Assembly (NCBI GenBank): GCA_030650395.1
Contig: JAUSDY010000108.1
Location: 1 to 64,000, forward strand
DNA: 64,000 nucleotides
Source of the DNA: Acidobacteriota bacterium
Lineage (GTDB): Bacteria > Acidobacteriota > Vicinamibacteria > Vicinamibacterales > UBA2999
Reading direction: 5' to 3'
Shown here: in pieces, positions 8,528-17,194 of the stretch
Layout of the letters: each line of letters opens with the position of its first letter
How positions within the stretch are numbered: the stretch's first letter is position 1
Notes under the pieces: generated by a model
Seen by the model: only the letters and a program-made list of their open reading frames with translations
Databases searched by the model: none
Told to the model about the DNA's origin: nothing
Made by a program: the position numbers and the translations under genes

Positions 8528-9711
8528 CGGCCCGGGGAGGTCCCGCCGGAAAGCAGACCGGCATAGAGGTCGATGTACTGGCGAGCGATGGCGGCCTGGT
8601 CGTGCAGGGCGAGGATGCTTTGCCGCGCCAGCGCGCGCTTTTCCTGTAACGCAACCGGATTGGAAAGATAGTGTTCCAGAACCTGCTCTAACGTTTCGAG
8701 GGTGGCAAAGATGAATCCAGAGTCCCGCAATTCGCCGGTGATGAACTCCGGCCGGACGTGAGTGATGGTCGGAACGCCCGCCGCCATGCTTTCGATCTGG
8801 AGGTTGGCATAGTACCCCATCTTCAGCTTGCCGATGCTCAGATCGGCGTCGGTCAGTTCCTGCATCACGCGCTCGTGCGTCACCCCGGTGAGCTCGACGT
8901 ACGTAATGTCGTACCCTTTGGCGCGAAGCGATTCGACCGCCCGGCGGATGTGCCGGCTCCCCTCGATGCCCGGGTGATTGGTGGCGTGGACGATCTTGAA
9001 CGCCCGCGCGGCGCGCGCGATCGATGGCGCGGCAACCCGCTCCGGCTGCATCACGAAGAACGGGATGTGCCTCGCCTCGGGCGCGAAGTCTTTCATGTCC
9101 GGCGTGGTGACGAGAAATGCGCTGCCGTACTCGGCTGCCAGCCGGCGCCGATGCTCATTGAGCGGGGTCGCGCACGGCCGCGGATCGTAATCGCATTCCT
9201 GACAGATGTTCATGTCGGGATGAAGTTGCTGATTGCTCTCGCGGTTTCGGATCTCGCAGCCGCGGTAGTGCACCACGATGTGCCGGCCCATCCGGCGCAG
9301 CAGCGGCCACTCCCATCCCGTGCGTGTCACCGTGACCATGAAATGCGAATGCACGATCTGGTACCGGCTTACGACCTTCCAGACCCACCACATTTCCTTG
9401 AGGACCGAGGCCAGCGGCCACCGGGTCGGACGAAAGTGATAATCGGCCTGGTCCCACCACGGGCTCGGCCCCACCGCCAGGTAGTCCGCCTTGACGCCGT
9501 GCTCGCGGAGGATGCGCACCATGTAGTAGGGCACGTGCACCATCGCCGAGACGTGCAGGACCGTGCCCGGGCGGACCCGCCCCGCCAAGACCCGGGCCAG
9601 CGCGGAATTGATCGGCACGAGCGCGGCCAGGGTCGTCCGGTAGCCGATGGCTTCGATGGCCAGGAGGATCCGCTTCGCCCCCGCCGGAACCAGCGACTTA
9701 AGCCAGTGCAT
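8524..9711 (-). CDS. GT-B glycosyltransferase with a four-cysteine motif (cassette A)
   Basis: This 395-aa protein starts MHWLKSLVPAGAKRILL. Its N-terminal half carries VLHVSAMVHVPYYMVRILREHG and YQIVHSHFMVT. Then comes a cysteine cluster: Cys152 in HYRGCEIRNRES, and Cys170, Cys173 and Cys180 in NICQECDYDPRPC. The C-terminal half has IVHATNHPGIEGS, IGKLKMGYYANLQIESMAAGVP and the HDQAAIARQYIDLYAG tail of GT4-like enzymes. The four cysteines are kept in the paralogue at 16018-17194, so they are probably a metal-binding or disulfide element and not chance. ATG 9711 shares one base with the TGA of the amidotransferase upstream. The sugar specificity is unknown. Confidence 0.8.
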   Translation of the reverse strand: MHWLKSLVPAGAKRILLAIEAIGYRTTLAALVPINSALARVLAGRVRPGTVLHVSAMVHVPYYMVRILREHGVKADYLAVGPSPWWDQADYHFRPTRWPLASVLKEMWWVWKVVSRYQIVHSHFMVTVTRTGWEWPLLRRMGRHIVVHYRGCEIRNRESNQQLHPDMNICQECDYDPRPCATPLNEHRRRLAAEYGSAFLVTTPDMKDFAPEARHIPFFVMQPERVAAPSIARAARAFKIVHATNHPGIEGSRHIRRAVESLRAKGYDITYVELTGVTHERVMQELTDADLSIGKLKMGYYANLQIESMAAGVPTITHVRPEFITGELRDSGFIFATLETLEQVLEHYLSNPVALQEKRALARQSILALHDQAAIARQYIDLYAGLLSGGTSPGR

Positions 9712-11597
9712 CAGGCGTCATGCGGCGGATCGGGAAGCGCGTCGACGTGTGTGCTCAGCCACTCCTCGAGAAACAGCAGGTTCCAGATCTTGGCCGTGCC
9801 GTCGCGCTTGCTGACGTGACGCCGCCAGAGCGTCTCGACCGCAGGCATGTCGAAGAACCGCGGCAAGGTCTTCGAGTCGCGAAGGCGCCTCTCGACCTGG
9901 TCGCGTAACTTGTCGGCCATCCAGTCACCAATTGGCACGCCAAAGCCCATTTTCGGACGGTCGATCAGCGCAGCAGGATAGCGGCGTTTTGCGAGGTTCT
10001 TCAGAATGTGCTTCTTGTCAAAGCCATTGGCGGTCGGCTTCAATTTGAGCTCCGAGGGCATCGTCGCCGCGAGCTCCACGACATGGTGATCGAGGAGCGG
10101 CACCCGGACTTCGAGCGAATTCGCCATGGCCGCGACGTCGACCTTGGTCAGGATGTCGAACGGCAGGTACGCCATGAAGTCGAGGTGCTGAAGGCGCGTC
10201 ACGATCGGGGCGCCTTCGAGGTCCAGCAGCGCGCGGCGCGTCGCATCGACGTCGCGGACCCTGTTGCGATACGGCGCACGAAGCAGGTGACGCCGCTCTG
10301 CCGGCGGAAAGTGTTGCGCCGTGACGGCATGGTGCTGGTACACCTCGTCGAGACGGCTGGCCCGGCGCAGCCGGTGATAGGTGATCGCGGCGAGGTCGCG
10401 GAACCAGTTGTGCTTTCCTCTCGCGCTCGACGGCGAAGCCGCACCTCGAAGCCGGTTCACGACGTACTCATAGCTGTTGTAGCCGGCGAAGTTTTCGTCG
10501 CCGCCGTCGCCGCTGAGCACCATCTTGACGTGACGCGCGGCCATGCGCGAGACGTAGTAGGTGGGGATGGCCGACGAGTCGGCGAACGGCTGGCCATAGT
10601 GCTGCACGAGCAGCGGCAGCAGTGCCAGCGACTCGGCCTCGACCGTCTCGACATGATGTTCGGTGCCGTTGATCCGGGCGACCTGCTCCGCGTACTGCAT
10701 CTCCGAAAAATCGGCCTCGTTGAACCCGATCGTGAACGTCTTGACCGGTTCCTGCATCAGCTCGGCCATGTAGCCGACGACGAGGCTCGAGTCGATCCCC
10801 CCGCTGAGAAAGGCGCCGAAGGGAACATCGCTCATGAATCGGACCTTGACGGCGTCGCGGATGGCCGCGTCAAGCCGCTCCCCCCACTCCTCCGCGGAGC
10901 ACGAACGATCCTCGCTGAACTCGAGGCGCCAGTAGCGATGCTCGTCGATTTTCCCGGTGGTGAGGTCGATCGATGCGTAGTGGCCGGGCGGCAGGCATCG
11001 GACATCGCGATAGATGGTCCGCGGCGCCGGCACGTATTGCCACGCGAGATAGTCGTCGAGCGCATCGAGATCCATCTCGAAGGGGCCGACGGTCCGGTAG
11101 AGCGGCTCGAGCTCACTCGACCATGTGAGCAGGCCGTTGCGGACGGTATAAAAGAGCGGCTTCTTGCCCAAACGATCCCGCGCCAGGAGCGCGGTCTTGC
11201 GATCGAAGTCAACCGCCGCAAAGGCGAACATGCCACGCAGGCGCGAGACCCCGCCGGGCCCCCAGGCCAGATAGGCGTTCAGCACCGCTTCGGTGTCGCT
11301 TCGCGTCACAAAACGCCGTCCTGCCGCGGCCAGATCGCGCTCGAGGGCCTCGAAGTTGTAGACCTCGCCGTTGTACGCGATCAACCCTCGATGGTCGGCG
11401 CTCCACATCGGCTGCGAGCCGGTCTGAAGATCGACGATGGACAGGCGACGATGTCCGAAGCACACCTGACCGTGGGTGACGACTGCAGCGCCATCGGGTC
11501 CCCGGTGCTTCAACAGGTCCGTGCCGCGCTCCACTCCGAGGACCTGGTCCGGGCTGACGGGACCGCCGAGAGCGATCGAGCCGAAAATTCCGCACAT
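9711..11597 (-). CDS. AsnB-like glutamine-dependent amidotransferase 2 (cassette A)
   Basis: This 628-aa protein has both expected domains. The N-terminal glutaminase domain starts MCGIFGSIAL with Cys2, followed by KHRGPDGAAV and YNGEVYNFEALE. The synthetase domain has FLSGGIDSSLVVGYM and SGDGGDENFAGY, and a C-terminal FDKKHILKNLAKRRYP and RPKMGFGVPIGDW block. It is a close paralogue of the interrupted gene at 18982-20862, and I used it as the reference to judge that lesion. It likely amidates a sugar carboxylate, such as a uronic acid, on a nucleotide sugar or on the glycan. TAATG couples its start to the upstream glycosyltransferase, and its stop overlaps the next ATG. Confidence 0.9.
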   Translation of the reverse strand: MCGIFGSIALGGPVSPDQVLGVERGTDLLKHRGPDGAAVVTHGQVCFGHRRLSIVDLQTGSQPMWSADHRGLIAYNGEVYNFEALERDLAAAGRRFVTRSDTEAVLNAYLAWGPGGVSRLRGMFAFAAVDFDRKTALLARDRLGKKPLFYTVRNGLLTWSSELEPLYRTVGPFEMDLDALDDYLAWQYVPAPRTIYRDVRCLPPGHYASIDLTTGKIDEHRYWRLEFSEDRSCSAEEWGERLDAAIRDAVKVRFMSDVPFGAFLSGGIDSSLVVGYMAELMQEPVKTFTIGFNEADFSEMQYAEQVARINGTEHHVETVEAESLALLPLLVQHYGQPFADSSAIPTYYVSRMAARHVKMVLSGDGGDENFAGYNSYEYVVNRLRGAASPSSARGKHNWFRDLAAITYHRLRRASRLDEVYQHHAVTAQHFPPAERRHLLRAPYRNRVRDVDATRRALLDLEGAPIVTRLQHLDFMAYLPFDILTKVDVAAMANSLEVRVPLLDHHVVELAATMPSELKLKPTANGFDKKHILKNLAKRRYPAALIDRPKMGFGVPIGDWMADKLRDQVERRLRDSKTLPRFFDMPAVETLWRRHVSKRDGTAKIWNLLFLEEWLSTHVDALPDPPHDA

Positions 11598-12916
11598 TAC
11601 GTGTCCCGCCCGGGCGTGGACGTGACCTCGTCCAGAATCGCCTCGAAGGTCCCCACAAATCGCGGGACGCTGAATTCAGCAACGCGAGCAGCCGCGGATG
11701 CCGCAAGCGCTCGAGCCGTGGCGGGGTCGACGATCAGACCCTCGAGATGCCTGGCGAGGGCACCCGCGTCGCCCGGCTCGTAGTACAACGCGTCGATCCC
11801 GTCGCGAGCGACGTCGCGCGCGCCCGATCGGGTCGTGGATACGCATGGCAGTGTTGCGGCCATCGCCTCCATCAGCGCGTTCGGCATCCCTTCGAAATCC
11901 GACGGCATCACGAAGATGTCGCTGGCGGCCAGGATGTCCTGAACCGCGGCGGTACGGCCCGTGAAGATCATGTTGCTCATGCCCTGATCAGTGGCCGCGG
12001 CCTGCACGCCGGGCAGCGTCGGCCCGTCGCCGCAAAGGATCCACACCACCGGCTTTGCCAGAGGCCGCTGCAGGAGCAGCCCGTTGGCTTTGACGAGGGA
12101 CAATTGTCCCTTCTCTGGATAGAACCGTCCCACGTTGGTGATCACAACCGCATCGGCGGCAATGCCGTATTGCGCGCGGACGCGGGTCCTCGCCTCCTGA
12201 CGCCGTTCCGCAGGCAACGTCTGAGTGGCAATGCCGTTGGCGCAGACGGCGATCTCGCCGAGGTCCATCCCCACCCATCGTCCATGGTCATCCCGGAGGA
12301 AGGTGCTGTTGACGACGGTCTTGTTCACTAACGGAGTCATCCGTCTGAAAGCCTTCAGTAATAGCGCCGCAAATGTGGGCTCGACCCAGCCAAAGGCCGG
12401 GTTGACGGTGCGGATGCAGAAGACGATGCGAGGGACCCGCGCGATCGCCGCCGCAACGAACGTGGTCACACACATCTCGTGTCCCCATCCCACGACGACG
12501 CCCGGCCGCTCGATGCGGAAGTCGCGAACCAGCTTGGCGATTTGAACCAGGTGAAAGCCCCGGCGATTACGATTGACGATCAGACGTCCGATCAGCCTCT
12601 TCAGTGGTCCGCCGGTGACATAACGAGCGGGGGCGACCGCCACGCCCTGGCGAAACAGATAATTCAACTCCGGAAACATTTCGGCGGCATGGTGCTCGTA
12701 CCGGCCAGTCGTGGCCGTGCACAAGTGCTTGATCTGCGTCTGCGTGCCGCCAAGGTCGAAGCTGGTCGTGACGTGAAACACCCTGGCCGGAACGGCGCCA
12801 CGCCATGATCCGGCGCGCCATCGGCGCAGCCCATGCGCGTGGGACCACGCCCAGTTCCGCAGGTGGTCGTGGGCCCGCCAGGCAGCGGCGCGCCATCGCT
12901 GGCGCGGCGGGGTCAT
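11597..12916 (-). CDS. GT4 family glycosyltransferase, GGTQ type (cassette A)
   Basis: This 439-aa GT-B enzyme has a basic N-terminal extension of about 45 residues. The catalytic fold follows: VFHVTTSFDLGGTQTQIKHL, a glycine loop like that of GT4 enzymes, then VVGWGHEMCVTTFVAAAIARVP, ITNVGRFYPEKGQLSLVKAN and VMPSDFEGMPNALMEAMAATLPCVST. It aligns along its whole catalytic region with the gene at 22028-23641. The ATG at 12916 lies after a 116-bp gap, one of the two longest in the window, so a local promoter or processing site could sit upstream, but I found no convincing one. The stop overlaps the amidotransferase ATG. Confidence 0.87.
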   Translation of the reverse strand: MTPPRQRWRAAAWRAHDHLRNWAWSHAHGLRRWRAGSWRGAVPARVFHVTTSFDLGGTQTQIKHLCTATTGRYEHHAAEMFPELNYLFRQGVAVAPARYVTGGPLKRLIGRLIVNRNRRGFHLVQIAKLVRDFRIERPGVVVGWGHEMCVTTFVAAAIARVPRIVFCIRTVNPAFGWVEPTFAALLLKAFRRMTPLVNKTVVNSTFLRDDHGRWVGMDLGEIAVCANGIATQTLPAERRQEARTRVRAQYGIAADAVVITNVGRFYPEKGQLSLVKANGLLLQRPLAKPVVWILCGDGPTLPGVQAAATDQGMSNMIFTGRTAAVQDILAASDIFVMPSDFEGMPNALMEAMAATLPCVSTTRSGARDVARDGIDALYYEPGDAGALARHLEGLIVDPATARALAASAAARVAEFSVPRFVGTFEAILDEVTSTPGRDT

Positions 12917-13032
12917 GGCCGGCGCCGCGCCGCGACGGCAGCGCTGCCACGCGCGGGCTCAGTACCAAACGTCCGCGACAAGCTTCAATCCATGACGAGC
13001 AGCATTGGCTGACGGGCGTTACAGCTTGTCGG
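12917..13032. other. 116-bp intergenic gap with a 12-bp perfect palindrome
   Basis: This is the longest gap between genes in the window, between the epimerase stop and the GGTQ-type glycosyltransferase start. It contains GGCAGCGCTGCC at 12937-12948, a perfect 12-bp palindrome about 20 bp upstream of the ATG. Such a site could bind a dimeric regulator or fold in RNA, but in high-GC DNA it can also be chance. No strong sigma-70 promoter, Shine-Dalgarno sequence or T-rich terminator was seen. Confidence 0.4.
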
Positions 13033-13875
13033 TCACGGCTTTAAGGCGTCCGCGCCGGCGTGACAGAAGTCCTGCACACCCTTCGTGAACGGCACGACGG
13101 GCGCGCACAGACGCGCCGACATCTGCCGGATATCACCGATCAAATCGCGCGGCGCCTCGCGGCCCGCGGTGAAAACAGGCGAGCGCCCGACCTGCGATCC
13201 GATGATCTCGCAGAGGTCACGAATCGTGAGGATGTCGGGCCCGGCCAGGTCCAGGGTCGCGCTGGCGTCGAGCGCCGTCACACGCTCGAGCGCGGCCACC
13301 GCGTCGCTGACGTGAACCGGGTTCAGGCGCATGCCGTCAACGCCGTCGAGCACCACCGGGCGGCCATTCCGCACGTGATCGACCAGCCGCGGAATCAGCA
13401 TCGTCGGCCGCTGCCCGCGGCCGTAGACGAAGAAGAATCGAATGATGATGACGGTGAAGATACTTTCATAGCTGGCGGCCAGCAATTCGGCGCTCCGCTT
13501 GGAGGCCAGGTAGAAGCCGCGCTGGCTCTCGACGCCCCCGGACGACGCCAGGACAAATCGCGTGACGCCGTGGTGTCGGCTCCAGTCGAGCAGTCTGGCG
13601 GTTGACGCGACGTTGACGTCGAAGACATCGGCGGCCTGTTCAGGAAAATCGCGGTAGCCCCCCGACTGGGCGAGGTGAAAGACCGTGTCGACCTGGTCCG
13701 GCAAAACGGCGGGCGGATCGGGCTGGCGCAGGTTCCACGCCACGGAACGTACGCCTTCGATCGACGGGTGTCCGGTGACCGTGCGCGAGCTTGCCCAGAC
13801 GTCTTCGCGGCGCGCAAGGGCGTTCACCAGGTGACGGCCGATCAACCCTGACGCGCCAGTGACGAGCGCGCTCAT
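13033..13875 (-). CDS. Short NAD(P)-dependent epimerase/dehydratase (cassette A)
   Basis: This 280-aa extended SDR protein starts MSALVTGASGLIGRHLV, with the GxxGxxG NAD-binding loop. It then has FHLAQSGGYRDF, RFVLASSGGVES with the catalytic Ser, and FYLASKRSAELL, where YLASK is the YxxxK catalytic pair. At 280 residues it is shorter than GalE-type enzymes (about 320-340). It is a paralogue of 18128-18985, which has the same HLAQS...YRDF and SAELLA boxes. It probably makes or modifies a nucleotide sugar; the exact reaction is unknown. The start abuts the methyltransferase stop directly. Confidence 0.83.
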   Translation of the reverse strand: MSALVTGASGLIGRHLVNALARREDVWASSRTVTGHPSIEGVRSVAWNLRQPDPPAVLPDQVDTVFHLAQSGGYRDFPEQAADVFDVNVASTARLLDWSRHHGVTRFVLASSGGVESQRGFYLASKRSAELLAASYESIFTVIIIRFFFVYGRGQRPTMLIPRLVDHVRNGRPVVLDGVDGMRLNPVHVSDAVAALERVTALDASATLDLAGPDILTIRDLCEIIGSQVGRSPVFTAGREAPRDLIGDIRQMSARLCAPVVPFTKGVQDFCHAGADALKP

Positions 13876-14880
13876 CTATTCCTTGCGGCGCGCGACAATA
13901 TGATGATTCGTGCCAGGGTCGGTGCGCTTGATGTCGGTGAATCCGGCGGCGACGAACCAGCTCACCAGCTCGTCCCATCTGTAGAGATCGTTGATGTCGG
14001 GCGAGATGGCGTCGAAGTAGCCGTGAAGAAGCTCTTTGCCGTAGCGGCCCTCGATCGCCGCCACCTTCTCCTCGAACGGAAGGTTGCGCAGCCGCGACCG
14101 CATCTCGAACATCTCGTGGTAGTAGCCATAATCGGCCGGGTAGCCGGGGCGCGGCTCGCCGTAGATCATCACGAAGAGATACCCGCCAGGCTTGACGCAC
14201 TGCACCAGATTCTGGAAGCCGACGTAGGTCTTACCCGTGTGGTGCAGCACGCCGAAACACCACACCAGGTCAAAGTCGGCGGGAAACCCGAGCGGCTCCA
14301 GAATGTTCTTGCGGTGAACCTCCATGCGGTCGCCGAATTCCCTGGCAATCTTGGTGGTCCGTGCCACGCCCGCCTCCGAGATGTCGAACGACACACACTT
14401 TTCCACACCGAGCTTGCCGAGCCCGTACGTCCAGCGGCCCTGGCCGCACCCGGCATCCATCACCTTTTTGCCGCGGAACCATTCCGGCGGCAGGTCGGCA
14501 AATTCGCACATCTGTTTCGGCACGCGCTCCCGAAACTCCGCGTTGCTCAGCATCGCATGCCCTTCGGGCAGGCTCTTCCACTGGTAATTGAAGCTGGCAC
14601 GCGTCTGGCCGGCGACAGGCATGTGCTCGGCTCGTTCGGAGACGAGGTGACGGACGAGCGTCCGCAGGCCGCTGACCTCATCGAGCAGGTACGCCACCTT
14701 GGCTTCGAGGAACTTCATGCGCGTCCCTTGATCGTACCGGGCGGGGTCGAACTCCTCAGCCATCTCGCGCCCGTCCGGATGTCGTTTCGCTGCGCCCGGC
14801 GCCTCTGTATCAGCCATTAGCCTGCTCCATACTCGGAAAAGAAGACCCATTCGCACGCGATCGCGCCAGAGGGCGGTCAC
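13876..14880 (-). CDS. SAM-dependent methyltransferase with coiled N-terminus (cassette A)
   Basis: This 334-aa protein starts with GTG at 14880 (GTGA overlap with the upstream stop). Residues about 45-80 look like a heptad-rich helix containing LEAKVAYLLDEVSGLRTL. The QTRASFNYQW box follows, then the core KKVMDAGCGQGRWTYGL, FDISEAGVART and FGVLHHTGKTYVGF, and a tail with LLHGYFDAISPDINDLY. The same box order occurs in 7619-8527 and 17181-18131. The coil may allow dimerisation. It is placed among sugar genes, so it likely methylates a sugar hydroxyl or carboxyl group; the target is not known. Confidence 0.85.
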   Translation of the reverse strand: MTALWRDRVRMGLLFRVWSRLMADTEAPGAAKRHPDGREMAEEFDPARYDQGTRMKFLEAKVAYLLDEVSGLRTLVRHLVSERAEHMPVAGQTRASFNYQWKSLPEGHAMLSNAEFRERVPKQMCEFADLPPEWFRGKKVMDAGCGQGRWTYGLGKLGVEKCVSFDISEAGVARTTKIAREFGDRMEVHRKNILEPLGFPADFDLVWCFGVLHHTGKTYVGFQNLVQCVKPGGYLFVMIYGEPRPGYPADYGYYHEMFEMRSRLRNLPFEEKVAAIEGRYGKELLHGYFDAISPDINDLYRWDELVSWFVAAGFTDIKRTDPGTNHHIVARRKE

Positions 14881-16025
14881 GGCGCGCGCTCCGGCAACGA
14901 GGCGAGCCGGGCGTCGAATGTTGCCGCCGCTTGCGCCGATGAGAATTCGCGCATCCGTTCCTGTGCGCGGCGTCCGAGCTCCCGCCGCTCGTGATCATGC
15001 GCGAAGAGATAGGACAGGTGCTCGGCGAGCAAGGCTCGGGACGCCTGCACTGTGGCGCCCCACTTCACGAACACCGCAGCCGCACGGGGCCGAACCCGGA
15101 AGAACCGGGCCAGGCCTTCGATCAATCGATCGTTGCCCTTCTCGAGATGCGGATTGCGCGCGGGCTCCCAGTGGTGACGGCTGGGGTGGAACACGATGAA
15201 ATCCGCGGCGAGTCTCGACCTCAGATCCCGCCGGAGTTCGTCCACGCGACGCTCAGCCGCGGGCGTTTCGTTCACCGGGTGCGGCACAAAGCGATAGCGC
15301 GGCAGTCGTAGCCGCTCCGCGGCGACCCGGTTGTCGGCATTGGTGATGATGACCATGTCGGCCGACTGATACGCCAGCGCCGTCAGCCGGCCCTCGAGCG
15401 AATTCTCGAACGGCAATGAACGCAGGGTGCCGTGTTCGAATGCCAGGTACGGATGCACGCCGGCCGCCATGGCGAGCACGGGTTCAGCACCGTACGCGTG
15501 GATAACATCGTAGCGCCGGAACAATCGCGTCACGGCCGACCGGTTCCAGCCTCTGATCCGGCTGTAACGCTCCAGATCAGCGGCGGGATCCGCCGCGGGC
15601 GCCGGGGCGATCGCGGCGGTCGCCGGCGGCGCCACGCGCGCGCGGATGGCGCGAAGCCATTGCCATCGCCGCGACGTAATCAGCTGACGCCTGAATTCGA
15701 GCCAGGTCCATCGAAGCCCCGCTGTCGGCGATCCCGTGCGCCGAGCCTCGAGATACGCGACCGCATCGAGTAGCGGTCCCTGCGCAAACCAGCGCGGGCG
15801 TACAAAGCCATGCAGATCGACATCCCCCCAGTCCGGACGCGATTCATCAATCGGCCGGCTGGCCGTGAACTCGCTCTCCTCCCATTCGGGGCAGCCCATG
15901 ATGTGGTAATGCGCATAGGCCAGGACGTCACAATCAAGCCCGACCGAACTCAACAGCTTGGCGTTGAGGTAGGCGTTGTTGGCGACGTTGCCGACATGCA
16001 GGACACGCAGCCTCGGCTTATCCAC
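14877..16025 (-). CDS. GT4-like glycosyltransferase
   Basis: This 382-aa protein starts with GTG 16025 (VDKPRLRVLHVGNVANNAY), overlapping the upstream stop by 8 bp. The longer ORF reaching 16106 only reads through the neighbour in another frame. Features include AYLNAKLLSSVGLDCDVLAY, YDVIHAYGAEPVLAMAAG, FEHGTLRSLPFENS and VFHPSRHHWEPARNPHLEKGN, a donor-domain start similar to other GT-B proteins. The usual E-x7-E block is not obvious because the C-terminal region is short, so the family call is less certain than for the other GT4 genes. It sits between cassettes B and A. Confidence 0.75.
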   Translation of the reverse strand: MDKPRLRVLHVGNVANNAYLNAKLLSSVGLDCDVLAYAHYHIMGCPEWEESEFTASRPIDESRPDWGDVDLHGFVRPRWFAQGPLLDAVAYLEARRTGSPTAGLRWTWLEFRRQLITSRRWQWLRAIRARVAPPATAAIAPAPAADPAADLERYSRIRGWNRSAVTRLFRRYDVIHAYGAEPVLAMAAGVHPYLAFEHGTLRSLPFENSLEGRLTALAYQSADMVIITNADNRVAAERLRLPRYRFVPHPVNETPAAERRVDELRRDLRSRLAADFIVFHPSRHHWEPARNPHLEKGNDRLIEGLARFFRVRPRAAAVFVKWGATVQASRALLAEHLSYLFAHDHERRELGRRAQERMREFSSAQAAATFDARLASLPERAP

Positions 16026-17194
16026 CGGAACTCGAGTCCGCGGCAATGACCCGCGCGTAGACCTCCGCGTAGCGCCGGCTGATCGCGGCATTATCGTGCA
16101 GCGCAAGAATGCTCGCTCGCGCCGCTGCGCGTTTTTCGGCCAGTGCCTGAGGGTTGGTCACGTAATACTCGATCGTGGATTCGAAGGTATCGAGTGACGT
16201 GAAGATGAAACCCGACGCCTGCAGTTGGGGCGTCATGAACCCGTCGCGAACCCACGTCATCGTTGGGACGCCGGTGGCCATGCTTTCGATCTGGGCGTTG
16301 GCGTAGTAGCCCATCTTCAGTTTGCCAATCGCAAGGTCTGCGGTCTGCAGCGCGTCGAGCACCTCCTGGTGCCGGGCCGCCGTGAAGAACTTGAAGTCGA
16401 TGCGAAAGCCTCTGGCGCGCAGCCGTTCGATCGCCGCGAGAATGTGCGCGGTGCCCTCGATGCCGGGGTGATTCGTCGCGTGGACGATGACGAAGGGGCG
16501 GGCCCGGGCATCCCAGCTGTGCGCCGAGGATTCCGCAATCGTCTGGGCGAAGAACGGCATGTGTTCGGCGGTGGGCGCAAAATCCTTCAAGTCGGGTGGT
16601 GACGAGCGTGGCGTCCGCGTGCGCTGCCGCCAGATTCCGGCGCAGGATGTTGTGGGCGGCCTGACAGGGATAGGGGTCGTAGTCGCACTCCTGACAGATG
16701 TTGACCGCCGAGTGCATCGCCATGTTCGTGGCACGGTCGCGGATCTCGCAGCCGCGGAAGTGCGCGACGAGCTTACGGCCCATCCGCTTCAAGAGGGGCA
16801 CCTCCCAACCGCTGCGCGTGGCCGTGACCATGAAATGCGCGTGGACGATCTCGTAGCGCGCCACCACGGTCCAGACGATCCAGAATTCGCGGAGCGGCGT
16901 GAACAACGCGAAGCCGCTGCCGCGAATTTGAAAGTCCGACAGCGACCACACCGGGCTGTGACCCACCGCGAGGTAATCGGCGCGCACCCCGTGTTCGCGT
17001 AGAATACGCATGCTTTGGTACGCGATGTGGCCCATGTACGAAACGTGCAGCACCGATCCGGGCACGAAGCGGCCGGTCATGATCCGGGCCAATAGTTGGT
17101 TGAACGGCCACAACAAGGCCAGGCACGCGGGATAGAACAAGTGTCTCAGCGATTTCAAACCCGGCCCGTAGGGCACCCCTTTATGGGGTGCCAC
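16018..17194 (-). pseudogene. Four-cysteine GT-B glycosyltransferase, frameshifted (cassette B)
   Basis: This is a paralogue of the intact gene at 8524-9711. The 5' frame encodes SVLHVSYMGHIAYQSMRIL, YEIVHAHFMVTATRSGWE and the four-cysteine region GCEIRDRAT...NICQECDYDPYPC. At about 16594-16598, just after LVTT, the frame changes by a net loss of 2 bases (or gain of 1). The homology continues in another frame as PDLKDFAPTAEHMPFF, IVHATNHPGIEG, IGKLKMGYYANAQIES and HDNAAISRRYAEVYARVI, to a TAA at 16018. The site lies in a run of C/G bases, so a sequencing or assembly error is possible. Otherwise only a truncated protein would be made. The start is GTG 17194 or GTG 17176. Confidence 0.8.
17168..17192. 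repeat. 25-bp palindromic repeat element, copy 1
   Basis: This segment has 8-bp arms GGCACCCC and GGGGTGCC around a 5-nt TTTAT loop, preceded by GTAG. A second copy lies at 60938-60962 and matches at 24 of 25 positions. The element spans the stop of the methyltransferase at 17181-18131 and the start of the glycosyltransferase at 16018-17194, so it is translated in part as an HKGVPYG-like stretch. It resembles a REP-type dispersed palindrome. A T-tract is lacking, so it is not a typical intrinsic terminator. Confidence 0.6.

Noticed and set aside
10008-11783. 591-aa plus-strand open frame
   Set aside because: It is a high-GC shadow of the AsnB-like gene on the minus strand, which has clear Cys2 and SGGIDSS motifs. 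The plus frame shows Arg/His-rich composition and no domain. The same holds for the long plus frames at 19438-20874, 39748-41178 and 2737-4065.
12917-13032. Sigma-70 promoter in the gap upstream of the GT4 at 11597-12916
   Set aside because: The best pair (TTGAAG and TACTGA with an 18-nt spacer on the minus strand) matches the -10 consensus poorly, and high-GC taxa often use other signals. Not supported enough to report.
17172-17192. Intrinsic terminator at the hairpin
   Set aside because: The stem is followed by no T-tract on either strand, lies across a stop/start junction of an operon, and recurs as a dispersed repeat.
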